Position numbers and translations under genes: made by a program
Notes under the pieces: model-generated
The model's database searches: none
What the model was told of the DNA's origin: nothing
Seen by the model: the letters and a program-made list of their open reading frames with translations, nothing else
Shown: positions 55,775 to 64,000 of the stretch, piece by piece
How positions within the stretch are numbered: the first letter of the stretch is position 1
Layout of the letters: every line of letters begins with the position of its first letter
Assembly: GCA_028874335.1 (NCBI GenBank)
Contig: JAPPJY010000085.1
Coordinates: 1-64,000 of the forward strand
From: Gemmatimonadota bacterium
Lineage (GTDB): Bacteria > Latescibacterota > UBA2968 > GCA-2709665
Direction of reading: 5' to 3'
DNA length: 64,000 nt

Positions 55775-58700
55775 TCAAAGCGCCTCAAATACCATCGGCC
55801 GTACCACACACGCGTCCCCGGGCCCCAGATCGTAGATCAACGGCAGGTCGTCGGGCGCGCCGGGCCACGGAATCGGATCCCGCAGCACGAACCTGTGTCC
55901 GCCTTCCTCGCGTGGAATCACACGCTCGATGGTGTGCAGCCGATCCCTGTAAGCCAGCCGTGCGCCCTTGAGATAGTGGCATCCCGAGTCTTCGGTATCC
56001 TCCCATTCCCGGTGAATCCACGTCCTGGTCAGCAGGCCGTCGTCCGTCTCCGCTTCCACGACGAACCGTCCGATGTGCAGGCGCTCCGCGTCCAGCGAAC
56101 ACTGCCATCCGTCGCCCGACGCTTCGACCGACCTGATGGGGAAGTTGCATACGTGGGGCGGGTTCGACACCATCAGCGTCTCGCCCGCGGGAGGCGCTTC
56201 GCCGGTTTCCGAAGTCACCGTCACCCGGCAGGTATCGACTTCGATTTCCGCAATCCGACCTCGCCACGTGCCGGTTCCCTCCACCGCCACGCCATCGGAC
56301 TTCAACCGCCTTCCCGCCAGGCATGCCCACAAAGGACGGCCGTTCGCGTCGAGGTTCAACACGCTGAACCCCCCGTCCAGCTCAAGTCCTTCATTAAAGA
56401 CCGACACGCCCTCGTCCGCCATCGCACCGAGGAGATAGCATTTTCCACCCTGCCAGGAAATCTCGAGTCCGATCGCATCCTCGCCTTCGAGCACGTCCAG
56501 GCGCCTTACGCCCGTCAATTGAGGGTGGCTCCGATAGGCTTCGCAGACAACGGCGAACAGGCTGTTCAGGTCCTCCTGCCGGCGGCCCGCCCGATTTCGC
56601 AGGAGGACGTAGTCCAGGTGTTCCGTGGCGCCGGGCTTGCTGGGCGGCTTTCCGTGGGCCGTGATGACTTCCTGAGCGACGCCCTCCGGGACGATCATGC
56701 GCAGTCCCATTTCTTCGTCCCGCCAATCGGCCCGGAACTCACCCGCCGGCCGCCCTCGCTTCACGTCATACAGGTAGGAAAAGCCGCTGCCCCGGTACGA
56801 GTGGTAGCTGCGCTTTCCGTCTGTCCCGGGCAGCCCCGGCAGGCTTGCGTGCCGTTCCAGTTCGGGATCGTCGTACAGCTTCCGGAACGGAACGGCCGGC
56901 CCCGCCAGCGTGCCGCCCTCCTGCGCCTGAAACGCCACACCCCGGGTCGAAAACGCCCCGTTGAACCCGTGGAATGAATAGTCGTGCGCCCAGCCTCCCC
57001 TGACGTGGAAGAGGTCCACCAGAACCTGAAGGTCGGGCGCCAGTTCCAGCAGCGTCACCCCCCGGCGATACACGTCGGCATCCAGGTAGGCCCGTGGCGC
57101 CGAGAGTTCCACGTGCTGGACGTGCGGGGCGGTCCCGAAGCGTTCCAGCCGGCCCTCGTCGGCCGTGTCCTGCCGGCTCTCGTTTACCACCACGGTGACG
57201 TGGCTGGCGGTATTCTTCTCCCAGGCCGGCGGGTCCGGATGCTCGGCGGCGTGGGTGGGATAGCCCGTATCGGGCACGACCCGCTTGTTTCCCGCGATGA
57301 CCTCCAGGTTCAGCCGGTCCCGATGCGCGTGGCCGGCGTTGGCGTGCCCGTACTGAAGCACCGCCGCCAGCTGGTTCTCCGCGCGGCCGCTGCGCAGGAT
57401 CACGAATCCCGTTCCGCCGAGGTTATCGCTCGTTTCCGGCCACTTCGGCAGGTCGCCCGCGGCTAGCTCCAGTTCGGCTCGTGTCAGCGGCACTTCGAAC
57501 AGGTCGTCGTAACTGCTGAACCCGCTTTCGTCGGTCACGCCGTCGTTCAAGAGCGCTCTTGCATACTCCGGCCACCCGTATCCCCGGTAAAACCGCTGAA
57601 GCGATGAATTGTCCAGCAAGGGATAGGTCACCCCGGAGCCCGTATCCGCGATCGACGGCATCATTCCGCCCCAGCACGCCAGCCGCCGGGACCAGCTGCC
57701 CAGCGAACGCACGTGCTCCCCGGGCAGACTGCGTTTGCCCAGCCGTTTCAGGACCAGGTCCGTATCCAGCATATACCGTGTCCAGCATCCCGCCGAGTAA
57801 CCGATCGCCACCTCGAACGAGACCCCGTCCCGGAAGAGGAAATTGTCCAGCGCATGGTCCCACCCCTCCACGCCGTACGCCCAGACTTCCGTGTTCGGCC
57901 CGCATCCCGTGAATGTTTCCAGTTTCTCGATCGCCCAATCCGTAAATGCGTCGTCGTCGATGACCACCAGCGCCTTTACCGCGGAGGCCTGGTGCAGCCC
58001 GTAGTTCCCCCGGATCTTTCCCTCCCAGATATCCCGCACCGACTGCCGCACCATGTTGTCTTCAACGTGCCGGATCAACGCTTCGGGTTCCTTGTTCAGA
58101 AATTCATGGATTTCAGTCTTGGACTGCAATGCCGGATACAGATTGTCGTACGCTTCGGCGTAGAGCCCGATGTTGAACGACTCCTGAACGGCGTACAGAA
58201 AACGCCCTGTATATCCGACCTGATAATTCAGGCCGTACCAGGACTGGGAGGCGTGGTCCATGGTCGGAAAGAGTGCGGCCATCCTGTCCAGCAGGATCGC
58301 GCCCTTGCGGCCGTACCGCGCGTCTCCGGTGATCAGATACGCGCGTCCGAGGTCCTGCAGCGCCGGGATCAACCGGTGCCAGAGGCTGTAACAGTAATGC
58401 GCCACAAACCAGAACCGGGACCGCCCGTCCCCGGGGTCCCATCCCGATCCGTCGTCCGGGTAATCGCCGGTAAGCAGCGTGCGGTCCCCCGTCCGGTAAT
58501 ACGCCATGAAGTCGTTCGAGGGGTACTCCTCGCCGCCCACGGCGCACCTGATTTTCCAGGGACGATTGAAAATATCCACCTGCCATGGGCCGCCCGGCGC
58601 CTGGAAAACCGCTTCGCCGTGGACCGGACACCCGTCGAACGACGGCAGAAACCCGCGGAAGATGTCCGCAGGTGGCGGCAGATCGCGAACATAGGCGTCA

Positions 58701-58831
58701 TCCAGCTTCGCCCAGACCTCCGCCCTGCCGACAATCTCATCGGCGATCTTCCTCGCGGCCGGATACCGCGTCACGTGGTCCACCATCCTGCGGACGTCGT
58801 CGTCCGTATGCAGCCTGCGTCCGGTCTTCAT
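55775..58831 (-). CDS. Heparinase II/III-like protein, large form (1018 aa)
   Basis: The N-terminus has CPVHGEAVFQA and a later IRCAVGGEEYPSNDF, a degenerate version of the zinc-like pair in the 904-aa protein. The helical toroid domain includes SWYGLNYQVGYTGRF and GNYGLHQASAVKALVVIDD. The sandwich motif AGHAHRDRLNLEVIAGN is at about residue 499, with PDTGYP. About 300 further residues form beta-rich C-terminal domains. AAAGGA lies ahead of the ATG. No signal peptide is visible. It is transcribed on the minus strand like the two oxidoreductase genes downstream. Confidence 0.8.
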   Translation of the reverse strand: MKTGRRLHTDDDVRRMVDHVTRYPAARKIADEIVGRAEVWAKLDDAYVRDLPPPADIFRGFLPSFDGCPVHGEAVFQAPGGPWQVDIFNRPWKIRCAVGGEEYPSNDFMAYYRTGDRTLLTGDYPDDGSGWDPGDGRSRFWFVAHYCYSLWHRLIPALQDLGRAYLITGDARYGRKGAILLDRMAALFPTMDHASQSWYGLNYQVGYTGRFLYAVQESFNIGLYAEAYDNLYPALQSKTEIHEFLNKEPEALIRHVEDNMVRQSVRDIWEGKIRGNYGLHQASAVKALVVIDDDAFTDWAIEKLETFTGCGPNTEVWAYGVEGWDHALDNFLFRDGVSFEVAIGYSAGCWTRYMLDTDLVLKRLGKRSLPGEHVRSLGSWSRRLACWGGMMPSIADTGSGVTYPLLDNSSLQRFYRGYGWPEYARALLNDGVTDESGFSSYDDLFEVPLTRAELELAAGDLPKWPETSDNLGGTGFVILRSGRAENQLAAVLQYGHANAGHAHRDRLNLEVIAGNKRVVPDTGYPTHAAEHPDPPAWEKNTASHVTVVVNESRQDTADEGRLERFGTAPHVQHVELSAPRAYLDADVYRRGVTLLELAPDLQVLVDLFHVRGGWAHDYSFHGFNGAFSTRGVAFQAQEGGTLAGPAVPFRKLYDDPELERHASLPGLPGTDGKRSYHSYRGSGFSYLYDVKRGRPAGEFRADWRDEEMGLRMIVPEGVAQEVITAHGKPPSKPGATEHLDYVLLRNRAGRRQEDLNSLFAVVCEAYRSHPQLTGVRRLDVLEGEDAIGLEISWQGGKCYLLGAMADEGVSVFNEGLELDGGFSVLNLDANGRPLWACLAGRRLKSDGVAVEGTGTWRGRIAEIEVDTCRVTVTSETGEAPPAGETLMVSNPPHVCNFPIRSVEASGDGWQCSLDAERLHIGRFVVEAETDDGLLTRTWIHREWEDTEDSGCHYLKGARLAYRDRLHTIERVIPREEGGHRFVLRDPIPWPGAPDDLPLIYDLGPGDACVVRPMVFEAL

Positions 58832-59517
58832 TCCAACATTCCTTTCGGTCCCGTCGAATCGAGAGTCGTTTTCGGAAGCAGCAAAGTAATCAGGAAAACA
58901 TGAAAATGAAAAAAGAAAAACTGCATGTTTAGTGTGCCGGTACGAGCGTCAGCGGCGCAAACAGGAGGTCTACGTGGAGCAGAAGGTCAACCAGGCGGGC
59001 CGTAGTGGGACGCAAGGATCCAGCGACCGGGCACAACAATCAGTCGCAGTACGGATCGTTACATCATCTGACACCGAAATACGACGTTCCAATATCGGTG
59101 GTTAAACACAAAAGAAAAGCAGCCGATCCAGATAGGATCGGCTGTCTTCTAGATCTCACAATCAGAACCTCCATAGCTGGGGCCCTGCATAACAACCTTG
59201 GCAACTGAACCCGCCGACACGCCGAACACGGGAATGACGGTTCGATTCAGAACTACATCAAACGCGAGATTAACCTGCCGATAGTCACATTGGACAGTGC
59301 CGCTACCTCGGACAACAAACCGTAAAGAAAAACGCCGTTTTGTTCGACGAACAACAGGACACGCTCGATCTATTGTAACTTGCGGCCGCCGTACCTACCT
59401 GACATGGATGCCGTTCGGGGCGGTGTAGACGTCATTGGCGTCCGTTCACGCGTGCCTTCGATGCCAAGCTCGGCGATTGGCAACCAGCGTTCTTTACGGC
59501 AGGTGTCGTGCATATGT
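58832..59517. other. 686-bp gene-free region
   Basis: No recognisable gene. A 43-codon frame at 58974-59105 has AGGAGG 5 bases before a GTG but no recognisable product. A terminator-like hairpin lies at 59120-59144. GC content appears lower than in the lyase genes, consistent with the edge of an acquired defence island. Confidence 0.4.
59108..59150 (-). terminator. Terminator-like hairpin downstream of the PtuAB genes
   Basis: CAGCCGATCC (59120-59129) pairs with GGATCGGCTG (59135-59144) around a 5-nt loop; on the minus strand CTTTTCTTTTG follows. It is about 370 bp past the HNH gene stop, so the assignment to that operon is tentative. Confidence 0.45.
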
Positions 59518-60273
59518 TTAAATCCACTTTGGAGACTCTTCTTCAAGTATTGTCTCGGCCAACTCGCCGAAGTAAGACCGGGTGGTCGTGAATAAGGGAT
59601 TCAACCGGTCGTTTTCGTCCGTTGAAAGCAGATGACGTATCCACGTCTCCATTAAAAGTGGATTGTCGGGATCGTTAAATTGCAAAGACTCTTCCTGGAG
59701 ACCAATCCAACGTTTCTCCCGTTGCAACCGTAGTCGTTCGGTGTTTAGATTCAGAATCTGAATTGTACTGGTCACACGATCGGCAGAAAACCCAGTTCGT
59801 TTGCAATTCCCTTTGTTTGCTTCAATCTGTCCGTCATCAATAACACGCAAAACTGATGGCAACGCCGGCAATGTTCGGGGATCGGCGAAATCAACGACTT
59901 TTTCACCCCCCTTCGCCTGACCGCAGCTAATGTTGTCTCTGCCAGGCCTCCTATGGCGATCCTCTGCGTCGATTTGAACAGTCCCACCCATGCAACACGC
60001 AACCATGTTGGCGATATCGGTCGTCCTCTTTTTGCCATCTCTATCGTCGCTTTGGGGGATCACATGTTCGACCTGACGACGCTGGTTTCTGATCGCAATC
60101 TCACAGTACGCGCAAATTCCGTGTTGGTTTTGGGTCAGGGCCTCCCTCAGTTCGTGATAAGACGCACCCGAATTATGAGAACGAAACTCGTCCCAATTGG
60201 TTTTGTCCCCCACGTCTTCGAGGTATTGTGCAAGGCCGGAAGTGGGTGTTCTTAGTCTGCGGATGGCCTTCAT
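59518..60273 (-). CDS. ptuB: PtuB-like HNH endonuclease (Septu / TIGR02646 family)
   Basis: This 251-aa protein has CAYC (C54, C57), the HNH core QVEHVIPQS (E69, H70) and ANMVACCMGG (C93, C94), the pattern of TIGR02646 HNH proteins found with retrons and in Septu. It is the presumed nuclease effector that cuts nucleic acid when the ATPase partner senses infection. The ATG overlaps the stop of the ATPase gene (ATGA). It sits in lower-GC DNA than the neighbours. No reverse transcriptase is nearby, so standalone Septu is favoured over a retron. Confidence 0.85.
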   Translation of the reverse strand: MKAIRRLRTPTSGLAQYLEDVGDKTNWDEFRSHNSGASYHELREALTQNQHGICAYCEIAIRNQRRQVEHVIPQSDDRDGKKRTTDIANMVACCMGGTVQIDAEDRHRRPGRDNISCGQAKGGEKVVDFADPRTLPALPSVLRVIDDGQIEANKGNCKRTGFSADRVTSTIQILNLNTERLRLQREKRWIGLQEESLQFNDPDNPLLMETWIRHLLSTDENDRLNPLFTTTRSYFGELAETILEEESPKWI

Positions 60274-61589
60274 TGAGAGCTGGCCCGTTGCTCAAACAAT
60301 TTGCGGCGTTGGATTTCAAGGTCGGCCCGATCAAGCGCCGGATCGTAGGGAGACATTTCCTCCAGACTCGTACGCAAAGCCAACGCTTCCTCGGACTCCC
60401 AGTGACCCTTCCTGATCAGACGCCTGTATCGATCCAGGCCCTTTGTGAATTCATTCTCTGGCGGACGTTCGTTTACGCCCATTACGACAGAAAGGACATC
60501 ACCGGCTTCCGCGCCATACGTAGCAGCAGCCGGTGTCCCGGCAACAATTCGATCGCCATCCCGATGGAGGTTCACAATTCGATTCGGCTCAACGGTCGTC
60601 AGCACCTGCGGGCTGTGGGTAGATACGATAAATTGCGCATTGGGAAATGTCCTATGTAGATCGCCGAGGATGCGCTGCTGCCATGAAGGATGCAAATGCA
60701 ATTCAACCTCGTCAATCAGAACAACGGCTTCTGAATCAAGCGGTGTCTCGCGGTGTGGGTTGCCCTGTACCATTCGCCAGGCTAGGTCAGCAGCTAATGC
60801 AAGCACGGCCTGACAGCCTCCACTCAATTGATCAAGTGTTCGTTGTTCAGTGGATTCACCGTCTAATTTTTCTGACACCACGAAGCGTAACGGACGAAGT
60901 TCGACGTGAGGTTCGTCTACATAATCAATCATCATTGATATCGCATCACGTACGGCGGTCAATTCCTTTAAGCGAAAGTCGTGGTCGCGCCTTTCTCGTT
61001 GTTTCCGTAGCTCCTCGTTCTCCTTCATATAAAACCACTCGAACAATTCCCGAAAGTTAGTTCGTGCAGAAAGAGCTCCTTCAAGAGCAGCATATCGAGA
61101 ATCGTTGCTTGTTGTGCGACCGCGTTTTTTCGGTAGGCCACGAACTGCCCTTTCCGTGTCATAGAACGCCATTATGGGCAGATCGACTGGTGATCCCCAA
61201 GCGGCGAGGGCACTCTTTTCGAGCCACTGCTTTAAATCCCTCAATGGGTATCGTGTTGGCTCATCGACTGCGTCTTTGTTAAGAAACCGTCTTGCCTTTC
61301 GTGTACCACTTGCTGATCGCTCCCATTTTATTCCATTTGTTGCGGTCAATGACACTCGTACGCGTCCGCCGGCCGCGTGGCGATCCTTCTTCAGGAACCC
61401 GATGCCCGATACATCTGGTAACAGCGAGGGGACCGCCCCAAGCCCCAGTGCAATTGCACTGAGAACACTAGTCTTACCATGTGCGTTGTCGCCGTGAAGA
61501 ACTGTGAGCTGCGGATCCAAATGCAGACAAAGTTCCTTTACTGCACGGTAGTTTTCGATTTCTACTGACTTCAGTTTCACGGAAGACAC
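60270..61589 (-). CDS. ptuA: PtuA-like ABC/SMC-type ATPase (Septu system)
   Basis: This 439-aa protein has Walker A HGDNAHGKTSVLSA (residues 32-45), the ABC signature LDQLSGGCQAV at about 255, Walker B AVVLIDEVELHLHP at about 288 and the switch His in IVSTHSPQVL. These mark an OLD/SMC-like ATPase of the PtuA kind. A PtuA ring with bound PtuB forms the defence complex in studied Septu systems. The HNH partner overlaps by 4 bp. Codon and base use appear less GC-rich than the flanking metabolic genes, consistent with horizontal acquisition. Confidence 0.86.
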   Translation of the reverse strand: MSSVKLKSVEIENYRAVKELCLHLDPQLTVLHGDNAHGKTSVLSAIALGLGAVPSLLPDVSGIGFLKKDRHAAGGRVRVSLTATNGIKWERSASGTRKARRFLNKDAVDEPTRYPLRDLKQWLEKSALAAWGSPVDLPIMAFYDTERAVRGLPKKRGRTTSNDSRYAALEGALSARTNFRELFEWFYMKENEELRKQRERRDHDFRLKELTAVRDAISMMIDYVDEPHVELRPLRFVVSEKLDGESTEQRTLDQLSGGCQAVLALAADLAWRMVQGNPHRETPLDSEAVVLIDEVELHLHPSWQQRILGDLHRTFPNAQFIVSTHSPQVLTTVEPNRIVNLHRDGDRIVAGTPAAATYGAEAGDVLSVVMGVNERPPENEFTKGLDRYRRLIRKGHWESEEALALRTSLEEMSPYDPALDRADLEIQRRKLFEQRASSQ

Positions 61590-62279
61590 TCCCTGAATTC
61601 GGGGAGGTTAGCAGAAACTACAGGTCCAATGACCTCGTTAAATTTCGCCTGCTGGTATATCCAAGGAGACCACACACCCCGATTTTTGCGTTTTTGTTCT
61701 ACCGATTCCATTTCCGAAGATAATCGTCACGATTGATACCCAGCGCTCAAAGCGGAGTGTGGTGAAGGTACGCCCTTGCTGTAAATAGTATCCACAAATT
61801 CTATACTCTTGCAAAGGGAATTTTATCTCCACCAGGGCACTGTCATCGCTAGTCGGTTTGTCCTGTCTCAAATAATGCGGCTAACGACATCGTATAACTT
61901 GAACGTGGTGGAAAAGTTGCCACGACATCTATAGGCCTGAAGGGATTTGCAGGTATTTGACCGCTGGACCTGTGAATACTCCCTTGCCTTTACCGCCACC
62001 GCAGCGCATATACTACCTTGAATGCAACTGTACGAAAATTGAGTTCTCGAAGTCTCAATGCCCTGACACCGACTGTGAGTTTTCGACCAACAGACCTGAA
62101 CATTCGATCATCAGGACAAAGGGCAAAATCAGTGTTGGATTTTTCAACCACCCGTAGGTGTTTACTGCGTCCCGACGCGGACGCGTGATTATTATGAGCA
62201 CACATCACGCCAGAATTCCCGAATTGATCATTACACCGAAGCCGGCGTTCGCTGATCCCGGATTCAACCCGATCCCAAC
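61590..62279. other. 690-bp gene-free region upstream of the PtuAB genes
   Basis: No supported gene; short open frames lack ribosome binding sites and recognisable products. It must hold the promoters for the divergent PtuAB operon (minus) and the epimerase gene (plus). Relatively AT-rich up to about 62230, consistent with the acquired island. No retron-like ncRNA or reverse transcriptase was recognised. Confidence 0.45.
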
Positions 62280-63056
62280 ATGAAAATTCTCATCACCGGC
62301 GCCACGGGCGTCATTGGCAGCAGGCTGGTCCCTGCGCTGGAGGGCGAAAACGAACTTCGGCTACTGAGCCGGCGTGATTTTTCGTGCGATTCCCGCTGGC
62401 GCCGGGTGGACGTGACGGATATCGACCAGGTCTGCGACGCCGCGGAAGGAATGGACGTCGCCATCCACCTGGCCATCGCCACAGGGAGAGAGGGCGACTA
62501 TGAAAACGACGCTTTCAACAGCCAGCGGATGGATGTCAATGTCAAGGGCACCTATAACCTCTTCGAAGCCGCCCGGCGCCATGGCCTCAAACGGGTGATA
62601 TACACAAGCAGCCTGACGGTCGTCTGGGGCTATCCCCCGCCCGAATGGGTCGACGGGGACGCGCCGGCGAACCCCGTCGGGACCTATGCCCTTACCAAAT
62701 ACATGGGCGAAAAAATCGCTGAATACTATGCGGACCTGCACGGTATCTCCGTACTTTGTTTACGCATCCCCAAACCATTCGACGTCGACGATACAGAGCT
62801 TGCGAATTCATCGATTCTGCCCCAGTGGATCGCCTTCCCCGACCTCATCCGGGCCTACAAGCTCGCCCTGACCGCACCCGACGTCGGCTACGAGATCGTC
62901 ACCCTTGTCGGCGAGAGCAGCAGGCGCAGGTGGGACCTCTCCCGGGCGGAGAAAGTCCTCGGTTACCGCCCCCAATACCGGCTGGAGGACATGGGTTACA
63001 CCCTCCGCGAAGAACCCGATAGCTACAACCGCCCGAATATCGTCACTCCTCCCTGA
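62280..63056 (+). CDS. NAD-dependent epimerase/dehydratase (extended SDR)
   Basis: This 258-aa protein has the cofactor motif ITGATGVIGSRLV, the DVTD block, a Ser/Thr site in IYTSSLTVVWG and the YxxxK motif YALTKYMGEK. It is shorter than UDP-glucose epimerases (about 330 aa) and closer to short NAD-dependent sugar or uronate dehydrogenase-like proteins. Substrate is unknown; a uronic acid would fit the nearby lyases (inference). Confidence 0.87.
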   Translation: MKILITGATGVIGSRLVPALEGENELRLLSRRDFSCDSRWRRVDVTDIDQVCDAAEGMDVAIHLAIATGREGDYENDAFNSQRMDVNVKGTYNLFEAARRHGLKRVIYTSSLTVVWGYPPPEWVDGDAPANPVGTYALTKYMGEKIAEYYADLHGISVLCLRIPKPFDVDDTELANSSILPQWIAFPDLIRAYKLALTAPDVGYEIVTLVGESSRRRWDLSRAEKVLGYRPQYRLEDMGYTLREEPDSYNRPNIVTPP

Positions 63057-63222
63057 AGGCGGCCATCCCGTCCGTTGTCCCCGGCTCTGTTACAACTTGC
63101 CGTCGATGCGTTTTTCTTCGTAAGTTACGTGCCGCTGTCACACGGTATTAGCACCTGGCAACCTTGAATTGTCAGCGTACGATGACGTTACACTCTTGCG
63201 TCCCGACATCACGGAGTCGAAC

Positions 63223-63999
63223 ATGGAATCCCTGCCCCTGCTTTCCGGTTACACGATGCCGGTTGTTGGCCACGGCACCTATCCGCTGAAGGGCGAACAG
63301 TGCAAGCGGGTGATCAAACAGGCTCTCGAGCTTGGTTACACCCACTTCGATACGGCCTGGATCTACGGGAACCAGCGCGAGATCGGTGAAGCGCTCCTCG
63401 AGGCCGGCGTCGACCGGTCTGAGCTGTTCATCACGACCAAAGTCGGTCAGGACTACCTGCAGTACGACGTTGCCATCAATCAGGCGGAGGAGAATCTCCA
63501 GTACCTCCAGATGGACTACGTGGACCTGCTCCTGGTACACTGGCCGCCCCCTGACGTGCCCATGGAAGAGACCATCGGCGCGTTCAACGCAATCTTCGAC
63601 GCGGGCAAGGCCAGAAGCATCGGCGTCAGCAACTTTTCCGTTGAGCAGATGCGGGAGGCGTTTTCCGTTTCAAAAGCGCCGATCAGCGTGAACCAGATCA
63701 AGTATCATCCGGGTTATGAGCAACGCGACGTGCTCCAGTGGTGCCTCGAACACGACGTCGTTGTCACCGCCTACTCTCCGCTGGGCAAGAAGAACATCCT
63801 CGAGGATCCCGTCCTGACGACCATCGCCAGCAGCCACAACAGGACGTCCGCACACGTGGCGCTCAGATGGCTGGTACAAAAAGGTATGAACGTCATCCCG
63901 AAAGCCAGCACGGAACGGCATCTCCGCGCCAATCTGGATGTCTTCGACTGGGCGCTGTCCGAAGACGAAATGGATGCCATCGACCGGATGGCGCTGTAA
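63223..63999 (+). CDS. Aldo/keto reductase
   Basis: This 258-aa protein has the AKR tetrad: Asp in HFDTAWIYGNQ with Tyr in the same block, Lys in FITTKVGQ and His in LLVHWPPP. SIGVSNFSVEQM and NQIKYHPGYEQ follow, and the C-terminal VIPKAS block binds NADPH. The ATG at 63223 has GGAG 7 bases upstream. It ends one base before the window edge. It reduces aldehydes or ketoses; with the adjacent epimerase it may act in sugar metabolism. Confidence 0.9.
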   Translation: MESLPLLSGYTMPVVGHGTYPLKGEQCKRVIKQALELGYTHFDTAWIYGNQREIGEALLEAGVDRSELFITTKVGQDYLQYDVAINQAEENLQYLQMDYVDLLLVHWPPPDVPMEETIGAFNAIFDAGKARSIGVSNFSVEQMREAFSVSKAPISVNQIKYHPGYEQRDVLQWCLEHDVVVTAYSPLGKKNILEDPVLTTIASSHNRTSAHVALRWLVQKGMNVIPKASTERHLRANLDVFDWALSEDEMDAIDRMAL

Positions 64000-64000
64000 G

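Noticed and set aside
59518-61589. Retron with PtuAB effectors
   Set aside because: No reverse transcriptase or ncRNA was seen in the flanking sequence, so a standalone Septu system is the simpler call.
61638-61871. 77-aa minus-strand frame upstream of the PtuA gene as a third defence gene
   Set aside because: It would need a TTG start with no Shine-Dalgarno, and shows no domain signature.

Overview
This 64 kb window comes from a GC-rich (roughly 60%) bacterium. A relative of Candidatus Latescibacterota or Poribacteria (FCB-group, glycan-scavenging lineages) fits best: there is a type I dockerin of the form DFDGSGQVDFADFLLFAKAFG, many heparinase II/III-like proteins, Gfo/Idh/MocA oxidoreductases, an enolase-superfamily protein and sugar-phosphate isomerases. 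The assignment is inference from gene content, since no rRNA or ribosomal protein gene was recognised. I saw no tRNA genes, but this was a read by eye.

Layout. 1-850: remnant of a REP-associated tyrosine transposase (RAYT), a 66-bp-period array of REP-like hairpins and a MITE. 849-7955: homocysteine methyltransferase-like gene, an Sfp-type PPTase overlapping a YjhG-type D-xylonate dehydratase, a xylose-isomerase-like protein and a transketolase-like protein. 8167-11636: three exported proteins (outer-membrane-barrel-like, DUF3047, and a six-repeat protein with a dockerin). 11722-21125: SDR, glutamate synthase large chain, 7Fe-type ferredoxin and a siroheme nitrite/sulfite reductase, which together suggest ferredoxin-linked nitrogen or sulfur assimilation. 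21610-31873: a long minus-strand housekeeping block running tig, clpP, clpX, engB, class V aminotransferase, serA, purA, pentapeptide protein, moaA. 32069-34006: a large radical SAM protein resembling the Tes/MJ0619 family, closed by a strong terminator.

34150-58831: a carbohydrate catabolism region with four heparinase II/III-like proteins (718, 1231, 904 and 1018 aa, one fused to a beta-propeller), three paralogous TIM-barrel hydrolase-like proteins (one interrupted by an in-frame TAA), an amidohydrolase, an acetamidase/formamidase-like protein, an HD protein, a sugar isomerase, an enolase-superfamily enzyme and two Gfo/Idh/MocA oxidoreductases. None of the four large lyase-like proteins has an obvious signal peptide, and no transporter lies inside the locus. 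59518-61589: a PtuA/PtuB pair (Septu anti-phage defence). 62280-63999: an SDR epimerase and an aldo/keto reductase.

The intergenic DNA is rich in small mobile repeats: MITEs with covarying terminal inverted repeats, RAYT-type GTAGGGGC hairpins, a composite element of about 115 bp combining a GCTGTCAGC tract with such a hairpin, TTCGACAAGCTCA repeats, and a long imperfect inverted repeat. Several of them supply stop codons or probable terminators to the flanking genes.
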